DNA of 13,820 bases. Source: an uncultured Eubacteriales bacterium (GTDB lineage Bacteria; Bacillota; Clostridia; Oscillospirales; Oscillospiraceae). The translations under genes were made by a program, and so were the position numbers. The notes beneath the pieces are model-generated. The model saw only the letters and a program-made list of their open reading frames with translations. It did no database searches and was not told the DNA's origin. Position 1 is the stretch's first letter. Every line of letters starts with the position of its first letter. Location: assembly GCA_958402445.1 (NCBI GenBank), contig CATXTO010000048.1, forward strand, positions 1 through 13,820. The letters are read 5' to 3'. Below, piece after piece: positions 6,395-13,122 of the stretch.

Positions 6395-6880
6395 ATGAAA
6401 TTATTGCGCAGCATTGCGTATTTCGCCAGTATCGGGGTCCTCTCTCAGTTAATCGGGCAGATATTGCCGCGGCACTGGTTTCACGAAACCTCCTTTTTTT
6501 ACCGGCTCCGGCGCTGGGAGCAGGATGGGCGGGTCTATCTGAAGCTGCACATTCAAAAATGGAAGGACCACGTGCCGGATATGAGCCGCCATGTCCGGAG
6601 TATGACGCCAAAGCGGATGGGCGGCGGCATGACCTCCAACCAGGTCCAGCGTTTGATCCAGGAAACCTGTGTAGCGGAGCTCATCCACAATCTCTTATGT
6701 ATCTTTGGCGCCGGCGTGCTGAATATTTGGGAGGACGCCGCGGGCTTGCTTCTCTGGATGCTTTATATTTTGGGTAACCTTCCCTTTATTCTCATCCAGC
6801 GGTACAACCGGCCTCGGCTGATCCATTTGCGCGAAACGCTGAAAAAACGAGAGGAGCGTAACAATCCATGCGTATCCTGA
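6395..6880 (+). CDS. CrtO-type (glycosyl-diaponeurosporenoate acyltransferase-like) membrane protein
   Basis: A 161-residue membrane protein resembling the family of CrtO, the staphyloxanthin acyltransferase of Staphylococcus aureus. Features seen: a membrane segment at about 5-24, KLHIQKWKDHVPD (50-62) with the family KWKD core, ETCVAELIH (90-98), a hydrophobic hairpin at about 98-132, and NLPFILIQRYNRPRL (128-142). Most family members occur in bacteria without carotenoid genes and none are visible here. The next gene is a lipid glycosyltransferase, so a glycolipid acyl acceptor is more likely than a carotenoid; this is inference. ATG 6395 is chosen because the longer open frame starts beside the promoter. 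AAAGGAG (6375-6381) is 13 nt upstream, rather far, with GGCAGG closer. The 3' end overlaps the next gene by 13 nt. Confidence 0.75.
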   Translation: MKLLRSIAYFASIGVLSQLIGQILPRHWFHETSFFYRLRRWEQDGRVYLKLHIQKWKDHVPDMSRHVRSMTPKRMGGGMTSNQVQRLIQETCVAELIHNLLCIFGAGVLNIWEDAAGLLLWMLYILGNLPFILIQRYNRPRLIHLRETLKKREERNNPCVS

Positions 6881-7989
6881 TTCTCTCCTGCAACACGGGA
6901 GAAGGGCACAACTCCGCGGGAAAGGCCATTCAGGAGGTCCTCACTCCCCTGGGCGTCTTCAGTGAAATCATGGACGCCCTTTCCTTTTGGTCCCCAAAGA
7001 TCTCCAAGTTTATCTGCAACTGGCACGTTCGTCTGTATACGCGGGCACCCCTTCTGTTCAATGCTGGATACCGCATGGCTGAGGATCACGACCCAGAGCC
7101 CAGTGACGAATCAAAAATTTATGAGATGCTGTCTCAGGGGGCAGAGAAGCTATATGAGGCACTGGAAATCGGAGTTTACGACGCTGTAATTTGTGTGCAC
7201 GTATTCGCGTGTCTGATGATGCGGCGGGTGCGGCGGGACTACCCGATCCGCATCCCCACCTATTTTGTAGCCACAGACTATACCTGCAGCCCTTACGTGG
7301 CGGAGGCGGAGGCGGATGGCTACTTCATCCCGGATGAAAAGCTGGCGCCGGAATTCACGCGCAGCGGCGTTCCCGCAAATAAACTTATCCCTACCGGTAT
7401 TCCCATACGGCAAGTATTTTTTCAGCCGAAGGATCCAAAATCAAGTCGGGCAGCGCTGGGAATCGCACCCGACAAAAAGGTGGCGCTCCTGATGTGCGGC
7501 AGTATGGGCTGCGGCCCCATCAAGCGGCTGGCCAAACGTCTTACAGATACCTTGCCGGAAAACGCCATGCTCATCGTGGTCTGCGGCCACAACGAAAAGC
7601 TTTACGAGGACCTATTGGAGCTAGGGAACCATGCCAACCTGCGGGTCCTAGGCTTTGCCAAAAATATTCCCGTTTATATGGACGCTGCGGACCTGATGAT
7701 GACTAAGCCGGGAGGGCTGAGTTCCACGGAGGCGGCTGCCAAGGGCCTACCTATTATTTTTATCGACGCCGTAGGGGGCTGCGAGGGGCGGAATTTGGAA
7801 TTCTACACCCGGTATGAGTTAGCTGAGACCGCAGACTCTGTGAATAGACTGGCAGAACTGGTGTGCAGTAATCTGGCAGATCCAGAGAAGCTGCGCCGCA
7901 TGTCCGAGACACTGCGGGTCAATTTCCCTCACAACGGCGCGCAGGAAATCTGCGCCCACGTCATGCAAAATACGGAGGCCGGCCTGTGA
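6868..7989 (+). CDS. GT28-family diacylglycerol glycosyltransferase-like protein (MGDG synthase/UgtP type)
   Basis: A 373-residue glycosyltransferase of the MGDG-synthase/processive diacylglycerol glucosyltransferase group, which builds mono- or oligo-glycosyl diacylglycerol at the inner face of the membrane from a UDP-sugar. The N-terminal acceptor half has SCNTGEGHNSAGKAI (7-21), equivalent to the conserved GxGHxxA loop, and TDYTCSPY (136-143). The C-terminal donor half has MCGSMGCGP (209-217), VCGHNEKL (238-245) and TKPGGLSSTEAAAKGLP (279-295), where nucleotide sugar binds. Where UgtP relatives have a PGQE-like segment, this protein has GGCEGRN (303-309). The length is normal. GAGGAG (6851-6856) precedes ATG 6868. 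It overlaps both neighbours, so the three genes are translationally coupled. Confidence 0.88.
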   Translation: MRILILSCNTGEGHNSAGKAIQEVLTPLGVFSEIMDALSFWSPKISKFICNWHVRLYTRAPLLFNAGYRMAEDHDPEPSDESKIYEMLSQGAEKLYEALEIGVYDAVICVHVFACLMMRRVRRDYPIRIPTYFVATDYTCSPYVAEAEADGYFIPDEKLAPEFTRSGVPANKLIPTGIPIRQVFFQPKDPKSSRAALGIAPDKKVALLMCGSMGCGPIKRLAKRLTDTLPENAMLIVVCGHNEKLYEDLLELGNHANLRVLGFAKNIPVYMDAADLMMTKPGGLSSTEAAAKGLPIIFIDAVGGCEGRNLEFYTRYELAETADSVNRLAELVCSNLADPEKLRRMSETLRVNFPHNGAQEICAHVMQNTEAGL

Positions 7990-8663
7990 TCGATTATCGA
8001 ACCTTCCGTTTTTCCAAATTGAATACGCCCGATTTCTCCCATTTAAAGCTGCTCCTATTCTGGCCGATTTACGGATTGGTTTTTCTATCCTTAGAACGGT
8101 TTATCCAACTGGACTACCACACGATTTATACGCCTTTTGACGATAAAATTCCGTTCTGTGAGTATTTTCTCTTTGCATACCTGTTTTGGTTTGTTTTTCT
8201 TATTGGCATGCATCTGTATCTTCTGCTGTTCGATGTGGAAGGATTTCGGAAGTTTATGTGGTTCACTATAATCACCTATTCCGTCACCTGTCTGATTTAC
8301 ATGGTTTATCCCAGTCAGCAGGAACTTCGGCCCGTGGCGTTCCTGCGTGATAACGCCATGACCCGTTTTATGGCATGGTTCTACAACTTCGATACCAACA
8401 CCAATGTCTGCCCCTCCCTGCACGTAATTGGCTCTATGGCAGTGCTCTTTGCCGCGTGGCACACGCCGCGATTTGCCAATCTCCCCTGGCGGATCGCATT
8501 CACCCTGTCTGCCGCGTTAATTAGTGTCTCCACGGTGTTCTTGAAGCAGCATTCCATCTTGGACATCCCTCCAGCCCTTCTGCTCAGCTTCTTGGGCTAT
8601 TTTATTGTGTACAAGTGGTGGCCGGCTTATAAAAGGCGAAAAAACGGCTATCTTAAGTCATAA
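7986..8663 (+). CDS. PAP2-superfamily membrane phosphatase or phosphotransferase (Aur1/Ipt1-like)
   Basis: A 225-residue protein with about six membrane segments and PAP2 active-site residues: Arg115 in the ELRP segment, CPSLH (142-146, with Ser144 and His146), and KQHSILD (187-193, with His189 and Asp193). The C-P-S-L-H signature is typical of the PAP2_3 / inositolphosphotransferase-like branch (Pfam PF14378). The enzyme would act on a lipid phosphate or phosphodiester at the membrane face. GTG 7986 overlaps the previous stop in a GTGA arrangement, with GGAGG (7974-7978) 7 nt upstream, so it is coupled to the glycosyltransferase. In context it may make diacylglycerol for the glycosyltransferase or move a phospho-headgroup onto the glycolipid. 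The exact reaction cannot be read from sequence. Confidence 0.85.
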   Translation: MIDYRTFRFSKLNTPDFSHLKLLLFWPIYGLVFLSLERFIQLDYHTIYTPFDDKIPFCEYFLFAYLFWFVFLIGMHLYLLLFDVEGFRKFMWFTIITYSVTCLIYMVYPSQQELRPVAFLRDNAMTRFMAWFYNFDTNTNVCPSLHVIGSMAVLFAAWHTPRFANLPWRIAFTLSAALISVSTVFLKQHSILDIPPALLLSFLGYFIVYKWWPAYKRRKNGYLKS

Positions 8664-8712
8664 GGATCCAGAAACGGCGGGAGCTTTCTACGAGCTACGA
8701 ATGCAAAACAAA

Positions 8713-8760
8713 TGCCGGGATACGCTGCGTAAAATGGTGCAGCGCGTCCCGGCAATTTTT
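8713..8760. terminator. Strong terminator between the glycolipid operon and moaB, probably bidirectional
   Basis: TGCCGGGA (8713-8720) pairs with TCCCGGCA (8747-8754). Inside, CGCTGC (8723-8728) pairs with GCAGCG (8739-8744) around a 10-nt loop. Plus-strand reading gives ATTTTT right after the stem. Minus-strand reading gives TTTGTTTTG, so it can also end the convergent moaCB transcript. Confidence 0.9.
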
Positions 8761-8794
8761 AATGGTGCGAAGCGGCTTTTTTCCAATGTCCTGA

Positions 8795-9301
8795 TTAGGC
8801 CTTGCCCGCGGATTCGCCGCACTCCCCGGCCCTTCCCCGCAGAATCGCAATCCCGTGGGCCAGTGCGGGCATCACTGCAGCCAAGCACTCCCGAACGGCC
8901 TTTTCACTGCCGGGCAGGTTGACCAAAAGCGTTTCACCCCGAATCCCGGCCGCTTCCCGCGAGAGCATCCCCATGGGAGTAATGCGCAGGCTTTCGGCGC
9001 GCATAGCCTCTGGGATGCCCGGGGCCTCCCGCTCCAACACGGATTTGGTTGCCTCCGGTGTGATGTCCCGGGGTGAAAAGCCTGTCCCGCCCGTGGTCAT
9101 CGCCAGGCACACCCGCAGGTCGTCGCAACAGGTCAACAGCTCCTGCCGGATCAGCTGGTATTCGTCTGGGATCAGCTTGGTATAAACCACCTGCCAGCCC
9201 GCGGCCTCCAGGAGCTCTTGTACGGCCGGCCCGCTGGTATCCTGGCGCAGGCCCTGCGCCCCCTTGTCGCTAATTGTTAGAACTGCAGCCGTCAGCACCA
9301 T
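8795..9301 (-). CDS. moaB: Molybdopterin adenylyltransferase-type protein (MogA/MoaB family)
   Basis: A 168-residue protein of the MoCF-binding family, which adenylates molybdopterin before molybdate insertion. Seen: TISDKGAQG (9-17) with Asp21 in the SDxG-like N-terminal loop, the signature TTGGTGFSPRDITPEAT (69-85) with Asp79 in the active-site loop, and NLPGSEKAV (128-136). In bacteria with both names in use, MogA and MoaB cannot be separated reliably without a tree; many Gram-positives carry only one, named moaB or mog. ATG 9301 lies 3 nt after the moaC stop, and its ribosome binding site AAAGGA overlaps the end of moaC, so the two are translationally coupled. The protein ends with a short charged tail. 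Confidence 0.92.
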   Translation of the reverse strand: MVLTAAVLTISDKGAQGLRQDTSGPAVQELLEAAGWQVVYTKLIPDEYQLIRQELLTCCDDLRVCLAMTTGGTGFSPRDITPEATKSVLEREAPGIPEAMRAESLRITPMGMLSREAAGIRGETLLVNLPGSEKAVRECLAAVMPALAHGIAILRGRAGECGESAGKA

Positions 9302-9304
9302 ATT

Positions 9305-9784
9305 TCATTCCTTTCGCAGATATTTCCCGTGTCTGCCGCCGGTCTTCTGCAGAAGGCGAATGCTGTCAATGACCATGTCCCGTTGCATAGACTTGCACAT
9401 GTCATAAACCGTCAGGGCTGCCGCACTCACCGCCGCCAGCGCCTCCATCTCCACACCGGTAGGTCCAGTACAGCGGGTGGTCGCCAAAATTTCCACCGCA
9501 GGAACCGACGTATCCAGCTTGAAATCCAAGTCAACCCCAGTCAACTGGACCGGGTGGCACATCGGAATCAGCTCCCAAGCGTGCTTTGCCCCCTGCACTC
9601 CTGCAATTTGCGCCGCCGCCAGCACGTCCCCCTTCTGAACACCGCCGTCCCGAATCCGCTGCAGAGTATCCTGACTTACCACCACCCGGGCCGCAGCCGT
9701 AGCAACACGAAACGTTGCCTTCTTTTCAGAGACGTCCACCATATGAGGCCGGCCCGCTGCATTAAAATGCGTCAATTTTTCCAA
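9305..9784 (-). CDS. moaC: Cyclic pyranopterin monophosphate synthase
   Basis: A 159-residue enzyme that converts 3',8-cyclo-7,8-dihydro-GTP (made by MoaA) to cPMP, the first stable intermediate of molybdenum cofactor synthesis. All catalytic positions are visible and fall at the same numbers as in E. coli MoaC: Lys51, His77 in MCHP (75-78), Glu112 and Glu114 in GVEME, Asp128 and Lys131 in YDMCK. The N-terminal LTHFNAAGRPHMVDVS is the usual family start. The start codon is TTG 9784: AAAGGAGG (complement of 9792-9799) lies 7 nt upstream and no ATG fits. moaA, moaE, moaD and moeA are not in the window, so the rest of the pathway must be elsewhere. Confidence 0.96.
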   Translation of the reverse strand: MEKLTHFNAAGRPHMVDVSEKKATFRVATAAARVVVSQDTLQRIRDGGVQKGDVLAAAQIAGVQGAKHAWELIPMCHPVQLTGVDLDFKLDTSVPAVEILATTRCTGPTGVEMEALAAVSAAALTVYDMCKSMQRDMVIDSIRLLQKTGGRHGKYLRKE

Positions 9785-9831
9785 GCCTCCCCCTCCTTTC
9801 GTGCATGACTTGGTTTATTCTCTTGTTATTC

Positions 9832-9860
9832 ATTATAGCATGCGGGTCTGCCAAAAACAA
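9832..9860 (-). promoter_or_regulatory. Promoter of moaC-moaB
   Basis: Minus-strand -35 TTGTTT (complement of 9855-9860), 17-bp spacer and perfect TATAAT (complement of 9832-9837), preceded by TGC as an extended -10. It faces away from the nucleosidase promoter, and the two -35 boxes are only 7 bp apart. Confidence 0.75.
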
Positions 9861-9867
9861 GCAGCGG

Positions 9868-9896
9868 TTGCGTTCCCGCTTTTTTTCCACTATAAT
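9868..9896 (+). promoter_or_regulatory. Promoter of the MTA/SAH-nucleosidase-like gene
   Basis: -35 TTGCGT (9868-9873), 17-bp spacer and perfect TATAAT (9891-9896). Transcription would begin near 9903, inside the left arm of the hairpin at 9901-9939. Confidence 0.75.
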
Positions 9897-9900
9897 GGAC

Positions 9901-9939
9901 AGCAGTGTTTGCTTTTCGTATAGAGCAGGCAACACTGCT
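9901..9939 (+). promoter_or_regulatory. 5' leader hairpin of the nucleosidase mRNA
   Basis: AGCAGTGTT (9901-9909) pairs with AACACTGCT (9931-9939). GC (9911-9912) with GC (9929-9930) extends the stem after a one-base bulge, and the loop is 16 nt. A pyrimidine-rich but interrupted tract follows (to about 9955). It could be a 5' stabilising structure or a weak attenuator. It matches no riboswitch that I recognise. Confidence 0.5.
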
Positions 9940-9992
9940 TGTCTCTTTTCCTTTATACCTAAATATATAAACTCTGTTTGGGAGGTTTTTAT

Positions 9993-10670
9993 ATGAAAAA
10001 AATTGGTATGCTGGTAGCCGTGGAGCTGGAATCCATACTGGGCCGGTATCCATTGGCCCAAGCGCCGCAGATAATCTCCGGTTTTCCTGTCTATGCGTAT
10101 CGCATGGGGGAGGCGGAAATCTTTGCCATCCACAGTGGGGCGGGTGAAATCGCCGCCGCTGCCGCAACACAGCTGTTGCTCACCGCTCTGCAGGTGGAAG
10201 CCGTTGTAAACTATGGCGTCGTTGGCGGCTTAACAGAGGAAATGGCCCTCACGCGAACCTGTGTGGTTGAAAAAGTGGTTCACTATGATTTCGATACCTC
10301 TGCCGCCGACGGCTATCCCGTGGGCCAATATGCGAATTACCCGGACGTCTATCTCCCCACGTCACCTGCTCTCGTGCGAAAGGCACTGCAGGTCGCCCCC
10401 ACACTAAAGCCTGTCATCTGTGCATCCGGCGACAAATTTATTGATAAGGCGGAGGAAAAGCGACGGCTCCATGCGGCCTTCGGCGCGGACATTTGTGATA
10501 TGGAGTCCGCCGCCATCGTCCTGACCTGCAACCGAGCCCAGATCCCCTGTCTTTTAATCAAAACGGTATCCGACAGCATAACCGGCGGCGCCGAGGAGTT
10601 CAATCAGTCCATTTTGCAGGCCTCCAATGTCTGCCTCGCCATTACGGAGCAGATCATTCAGGCCCTTTGA
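9993..10670 (+). CDS. MTA/SAH nucleosidase-like protein (PNP_UDP_1 family)
   Basis: A 225-residue cytosolic protein of the nucleoside phosphorylase family, closest in motifs to 5'-methylthioadenosine/S-adenosylhomocysteine nucleosidase, which cleaves adenine from these S-adenosylmethionine by-products. Seen: VAVELE (8-13) in the place of the family AMEEE, SGAGE (48-52), NYGVVGG (73-79), VVEKVVHYDFD (91-101), ASGDKFID (144-151), DMES (169-172, with Glu171 as substrate-binding Glu) and SDS (193-195, with Asp194 as catalytic acid). The changes in the first and third motifs make it a divergent member, so a different purine nucleoside is possible. ATG 9993 has GGGAGG (9979-9984) 8 nt upstream; the five extra codons of the open frame would overlap that site. 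Confidence 0.8.
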   Translation: MKKIGMLVAVELESILGRYPLAQAPQIISGFPVYAYRMGEAEIFAIHSGAGEIAAAAATQLLLTALQVEAVVNYGVVGGLTEEMALTRTCVVEKVVHYDFDTSAADGYPVGQYANYPDVYLPTSPALVRKALQVAPTLKPVICASGDKFIDKAEEKRRLHAAFGADICDMESAAIVLTCNRAQIPCLLIKTVSDSITGGAEEFNQSILQASNVCLAITEQIIQAL

Positions 10671-10771
10671 CCGACTTTTCCAGGATAGGAGGCGCGCACG
10701 ATTTGTTGGCACTCTCTTTTCAGCTTGTCCCCCGGTCCTCCCCTTTTTAAGAGAAATTTAAGGTTTTTTAT

Positions 10772-10800
10772 TTGATTCCGCCTGCGCTTTGTGGTATGAT
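10772..10800 (+). promoter_or_regulatory. Promoter of the phosphodiester glycosidase gene
   Basis: TTGATT (10772-10777), 17-bp spacer, TATGAT (10795-10800) with TGG just before it. Transcription would start near 10807, so the open reading frame that begins at TTG 10772 cannot be translated from there. Confidence 0.7.
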
Positions 10801-10857
10801 AAGAAGCGATTTGAGGTCCGTGTTCGGTACCTCATTGGCTGATACGCAGGAGGTCTC

Positions 10858-10878
10858 ATGGTCTATGAGTGCAAATAA
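10858..10878 (+). other. Possible six-codon upstream ORF overlapping the glycosidase start
   Basis: ATG 10858 reads MVYECK and stops at TAA 10876-10878. It is only 4 nt from AGGAGG, while the main ATG 10865 is 11 nt away, so both starts compete for one ribosome binding site. It may be accidental. Confidence 0.3.
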
Positions 10879-12187
10879 ACTATTCGGGAATTCGGCATCC
10901 GCCAAATTCTTAACCACAAAGCAAACTGGCGTCGGTCTGCAGCAGCCAGAGCCGGCGCAAAAGCGGCGCAAATCCCGGTTTCGTCCGCTAAAGATTTCCT
11001 TAATTCTTCTGGTCATTCTGGAGTGCCTGTACTGCATTGCTATTTTTTCCAACATTCCGTTTATCGTTCGTCTTCGGAACATGTACATTGAAACCGCTAT
11101 GTCCACTATGAGTCACCACTGGCTGGCGGAGGCATTTATCCCGAAAGATATTATTGACGCAGTGGTGGCCGATATGGCTGCGGCACGGGACGCGCAAATG
11201 GGTATTTCCTCTACCTGGACCAAGCCCACTGCACCAACAGGCCCAGAAAATACCGGTCCTACACCACCGGCGCACACCAACCCCGCGCAGACGGAACGGA
11301 CTCTGACAGCGGAGCAAAGAGCTTTTTTTGAGCTTTACTGGGAAATCGACCAGGACTCCATGTTTTCATATGTGGAAAAGAACCCTGCAGCCGTCGCGAA
11401 GGGCTGGGATCGGATTAAAATCAACGAGGCCGGGTTGGATGACAGCGGCACCTCAATTCGCACTACAATGGGCGAACAAGTCCTGGCGATTGACGTGGAG
11501 AATCAAATCCTTTTGGTGCGGGTAAAAGGTGCGACCTATCGCGGCGTGCTTGCCATTGCCAAGGATCCTTCCCGGTTACACCTGTTCCCATCCAGTAGCA
11601 TCGGCTCCTATGGGCAGAGAGCCGGTACCATCGCCGCCAATAACGGCGGCATTCTCGCCATGACCGGCTCCGGTTTTATTGACGAAGGCGGTACTGGCAA
11701 CGGCGGAGCTCTGGCAGGCGCCGCAATGTGCGATGGGAAGAAATATGGCAAGCATTTTGGCTGGGGATACAAACGCATTGAGCTTCGGGAAGACGACCGG
11801 ATGTACATTACCGACGCCTCCAACAGCTACAGTGACGGTACCACAGATGCTGTGGAATTTACGCCGGCGTTGATTGTGGACAGTGAGATCATTGTCGACG
11901 CCAGCAGCGGTTATACCTCCATGAATCCCCGGGCTTGTCTGGGGCAATCCAATCGGGGTGAGGTTCTTATGCTGGTCATTGAAGGCCGATTCCTGAATTC
12001 CATGGGAACCGACGTCATGGAATGCGCCGATATTCTGGCCCTGCATGACTGCGCGCAGGCCCTCAATCTGGACGGCGGCACCAGTGCAATTCTGTGGTAT
12101 GACGGCGAGTACGTGACTCGGTGCTCCAACACCGCTATCCCAGAGGGACGCACCCTGCCCAACGCCTGGGTTTATACGGGCGAATAA
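10865..12187 (+). CDS. Membrane-anchored phosphodiester glycosidase family protein (NAGPA domain)
   Basis: A 440-residue protein. A basic stretch (QKRRKSRFR, 32-40) is followed by one membrane segment (about 43-67), a Pro/Thr-rich linker (about 119-146) and an extracellular NAGPA domain (PF09992, about 200-438). Domain marks seen: GTIAANNGGI (254-263), NPRACLGQ (354-361), VLMLVIEGR (367-375), ALNLDGGTSA (399-408) and GRTLPNAWV (428-436). The family hydrolyses sugar-1-phosphodiester bonds, and bacterial members are linked to exopolysaccharide or teichoic-acid-like polymers. Start choice: the promoter at 10772-10800 rules out the longer frame. The best in-frame ATG is 10865, 11 nt after AGGAGG (10848-10853). 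An out-of-frame ATG at 10858 opens a six-codon peptide that overlaps this start. Confidence 0.88.
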   Translation: MSANKLFGNSASAKFLTTKQTGVGLQQPEPAQKRRKSRFRPLKISLILLVILECLYCIAIFSNIPFIVRLRNMYIETAMSTMSHHWLAEAFIPKDIIDAVVADMAAARDAQMGISSTWTKPTAPTGPENTGPTPPAHTNPAQTERTLTAEQRAFFELYWEIDQDSMFSYVEKNPAAVAKGWDRIKINEAGLDDSGTSIRTTMGEQVLAIDVENQILLVRVKGATYRGVLAIAKDPSRLHLFPSSSIGSYGQRAGTIAANNGGILAMTGSGFIDEGGTGNGGALAGAAMCDGKKYGKHFGWGYKRIELREDDRMYITDASNSYSDGTTDAVEFTPALIVDSEIIVDASSGYTSMNPRACLGQSNRGEVLMLVIEGRFLNSMGTDVMECADILALHDCAQALNLDGGTSAILWYDGEYVTRCSNTAIPEGRTLPNAWVYTGE

Positions 12188-12193
12188 CGATAA

Positions 12194-12228
12194 AAAAGGC
12201 TCGGAGCGGCATTCGCTCCGAGCCTTTT
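12194..12228. terminator. Strong intrinsic terminator, bidirectional form
   Basis: GGCTCGGAGCG (12198-12208) pairs perfectly with CGCTCCGAGCC (12214-12224) around a 5-nt loop. Flanking A (12194-12197) and T (12225-12228) runs extend the stem and provide the T-tract. It ends the glycosidase gene 6 nt after its stop. Confidence 0.92.
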
Positions 12229-12303
12229 ATCCGTTTGTCGGCAGCAGGCGCAAGACATCGTACTCAAAGTTTGAGCGGCTGGGCCTACTTTCTTGATTGT
12301 GCG

Positions 12304-12360
12304 CTATAGGGAACGACCTGTGGTCGTTCCGTGGGGGAGCACAGCTCACCCCTACGGGGG
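12304..12360. repeat. Single dispersed relative of the 120-bp repeat hairpins
   Basis: The segment starts CTATAGGGA and ends CCCCTACG, as in the array at 1-551, and keeps the same two-hairpin design. Stem 1 is perfect: GGAACGACC (12310-12318), loop TGT, GGTCGTTCC (12322-12330). Stem 2 is GTGGGGGAGC (12331-12340), loop ACA, then GCTCACCCCTAC with single-base bulges. The bases in both stems differ from the array copies but pairing is kept, which points to selection for structure. Confidence 0.8.
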
Positions 12361-12498
12361 TATTTCGTCTCTGCTCTGCGACTTAAACAAGCCTTTATTT
12401 AAGCCCGATATACTGACTTTGTAGTAACTTGTTAAGTTTTCTGTCTAGAAAAAAGGAGCCGTCGGCCCATAAATGAATTAAATACTATTAACTAAAAT
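12361..12498. other. AT-rich intergenic tail region
   Basis: No gene is seen. ACTTAAACAAG (12381-12391) and CTTGTTAAGT (12428-12437) form an imperfect long-range inverted repeat. The base composition changes here from the GC-rich core to the AT-rich RHS-linked region. Confidence 0.5.
12449..12468 (-). terminator. Candidate terminator of the RHS/2-TM gene pair
   Basis: On the minus strand GGGCC, loop GAC and GGCTCC form a 5-bp stem with one G-T pair, followed by six T residues (complement of 12449-12454). It is short but correctly placed about 30 nt after the stop at 12499. Confidence 0.45.
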
Positions 12499-13110
12499 TT
12501 ACTCATTAGTTAAAGAGAATGACTGTCCATTTACAGTCAAGCTGTATTGATTATCCATTTTTTGAATGTACGCGCAGTATGTGTAAAATATTTCATTAAG
12601 ATACTCGTCACTTACACTTAAATAAAAAAATTTAGAATTGCAATTATCAGCTATTTCTAGCGGGCCCCCATTTGTGTTCAAAACTGTTATGTAATAGTCA
12701 TCTATATTTTTATATTGATATACATAAATAACAACTCCATTCCATACCTTTTGTATTAAATTTTTTGTGTCGAATCCCACACCTAGTTTCCATCCTTTTT
12801 CTGTTTTTGGAATAATTGAGTAAATACTTATATCACCTTCTTCTGCAACTACAAAATTTGTTTTTGAGCCGTCTATAATAAGTTTGATATCACCTGAGTT
12901 AGTATATGAAAAAGCGGATTCTGGTGTGGAAAATGTAACAAACGCATTTTCAAAAGGGAATAGGAAAGACAATGTTGAGCATAAAATTGCAAGTACAAGC
13001 GAGATCATATAGAAACGACGTTTTCGATTAGTTTTTGATACTTTAACTATAAAAAGGAAAGCAGCAAATATAAAAAAACCAAGAATAATGCGAATTGTTC
13101 CAAATAACAT
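12499..13110 (-). CDS. Hypothetical 2-TM membrane protein downstream of RHS gene (possible immunity or accessory protein)
   Basis: A 203-residue protein that I do not recognise. Two membrane segments (about 4-23 and 33-52) are separated by a basic loop (KTNRKRR, 26-32), then comes a domain of about 150 residues rich in Tyr, Ile, Asn and beta-strand-like stretches. The basic loop suggests that the loop is cytoplasmic and that both the N-terminus and the C-terminal domain face outward. ATG 13110 has AGGGGAG just upstream, at the RHS stop; the intergenic gap is only 12 nt, so the two genes are cotranscribed. The coding sequence is very AT-rich compared with genes to its left. In RHS loci this position commonly holds an immunity gene for the C-terminal toxin. 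That role is inferred from position only. Confidence 0.7.
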   Translation of the reverse strand: MLFGTIRIILGFFIFAAFLFIVKVSKTNRKRRFYMISLVLAILCSTLSFLFPFENAFVTFSTPESAFSYTNSGDIKLIIDGSKTNFVVAEEGDISIYSIIPKTEKGWKLGVGFDTKNLIQKVWNGVVIYVYQYKNIDDYYITVLNTNGGPLEIADNCNSKFFYLSVSDEYLNEIFYTYCAYIQKMDNQYSLTVNGQSFSLTNE

Positions 13111-13122
13111 TCGCTTCTCCCC

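Noticed and set aside
10772..10864. Longer N-terminus for the phosphodiester glycosidase starting at TTG 10772
   Set aside because: That TTG is the first part of the -35 box, so the codons would lie upstream of the transcript start.
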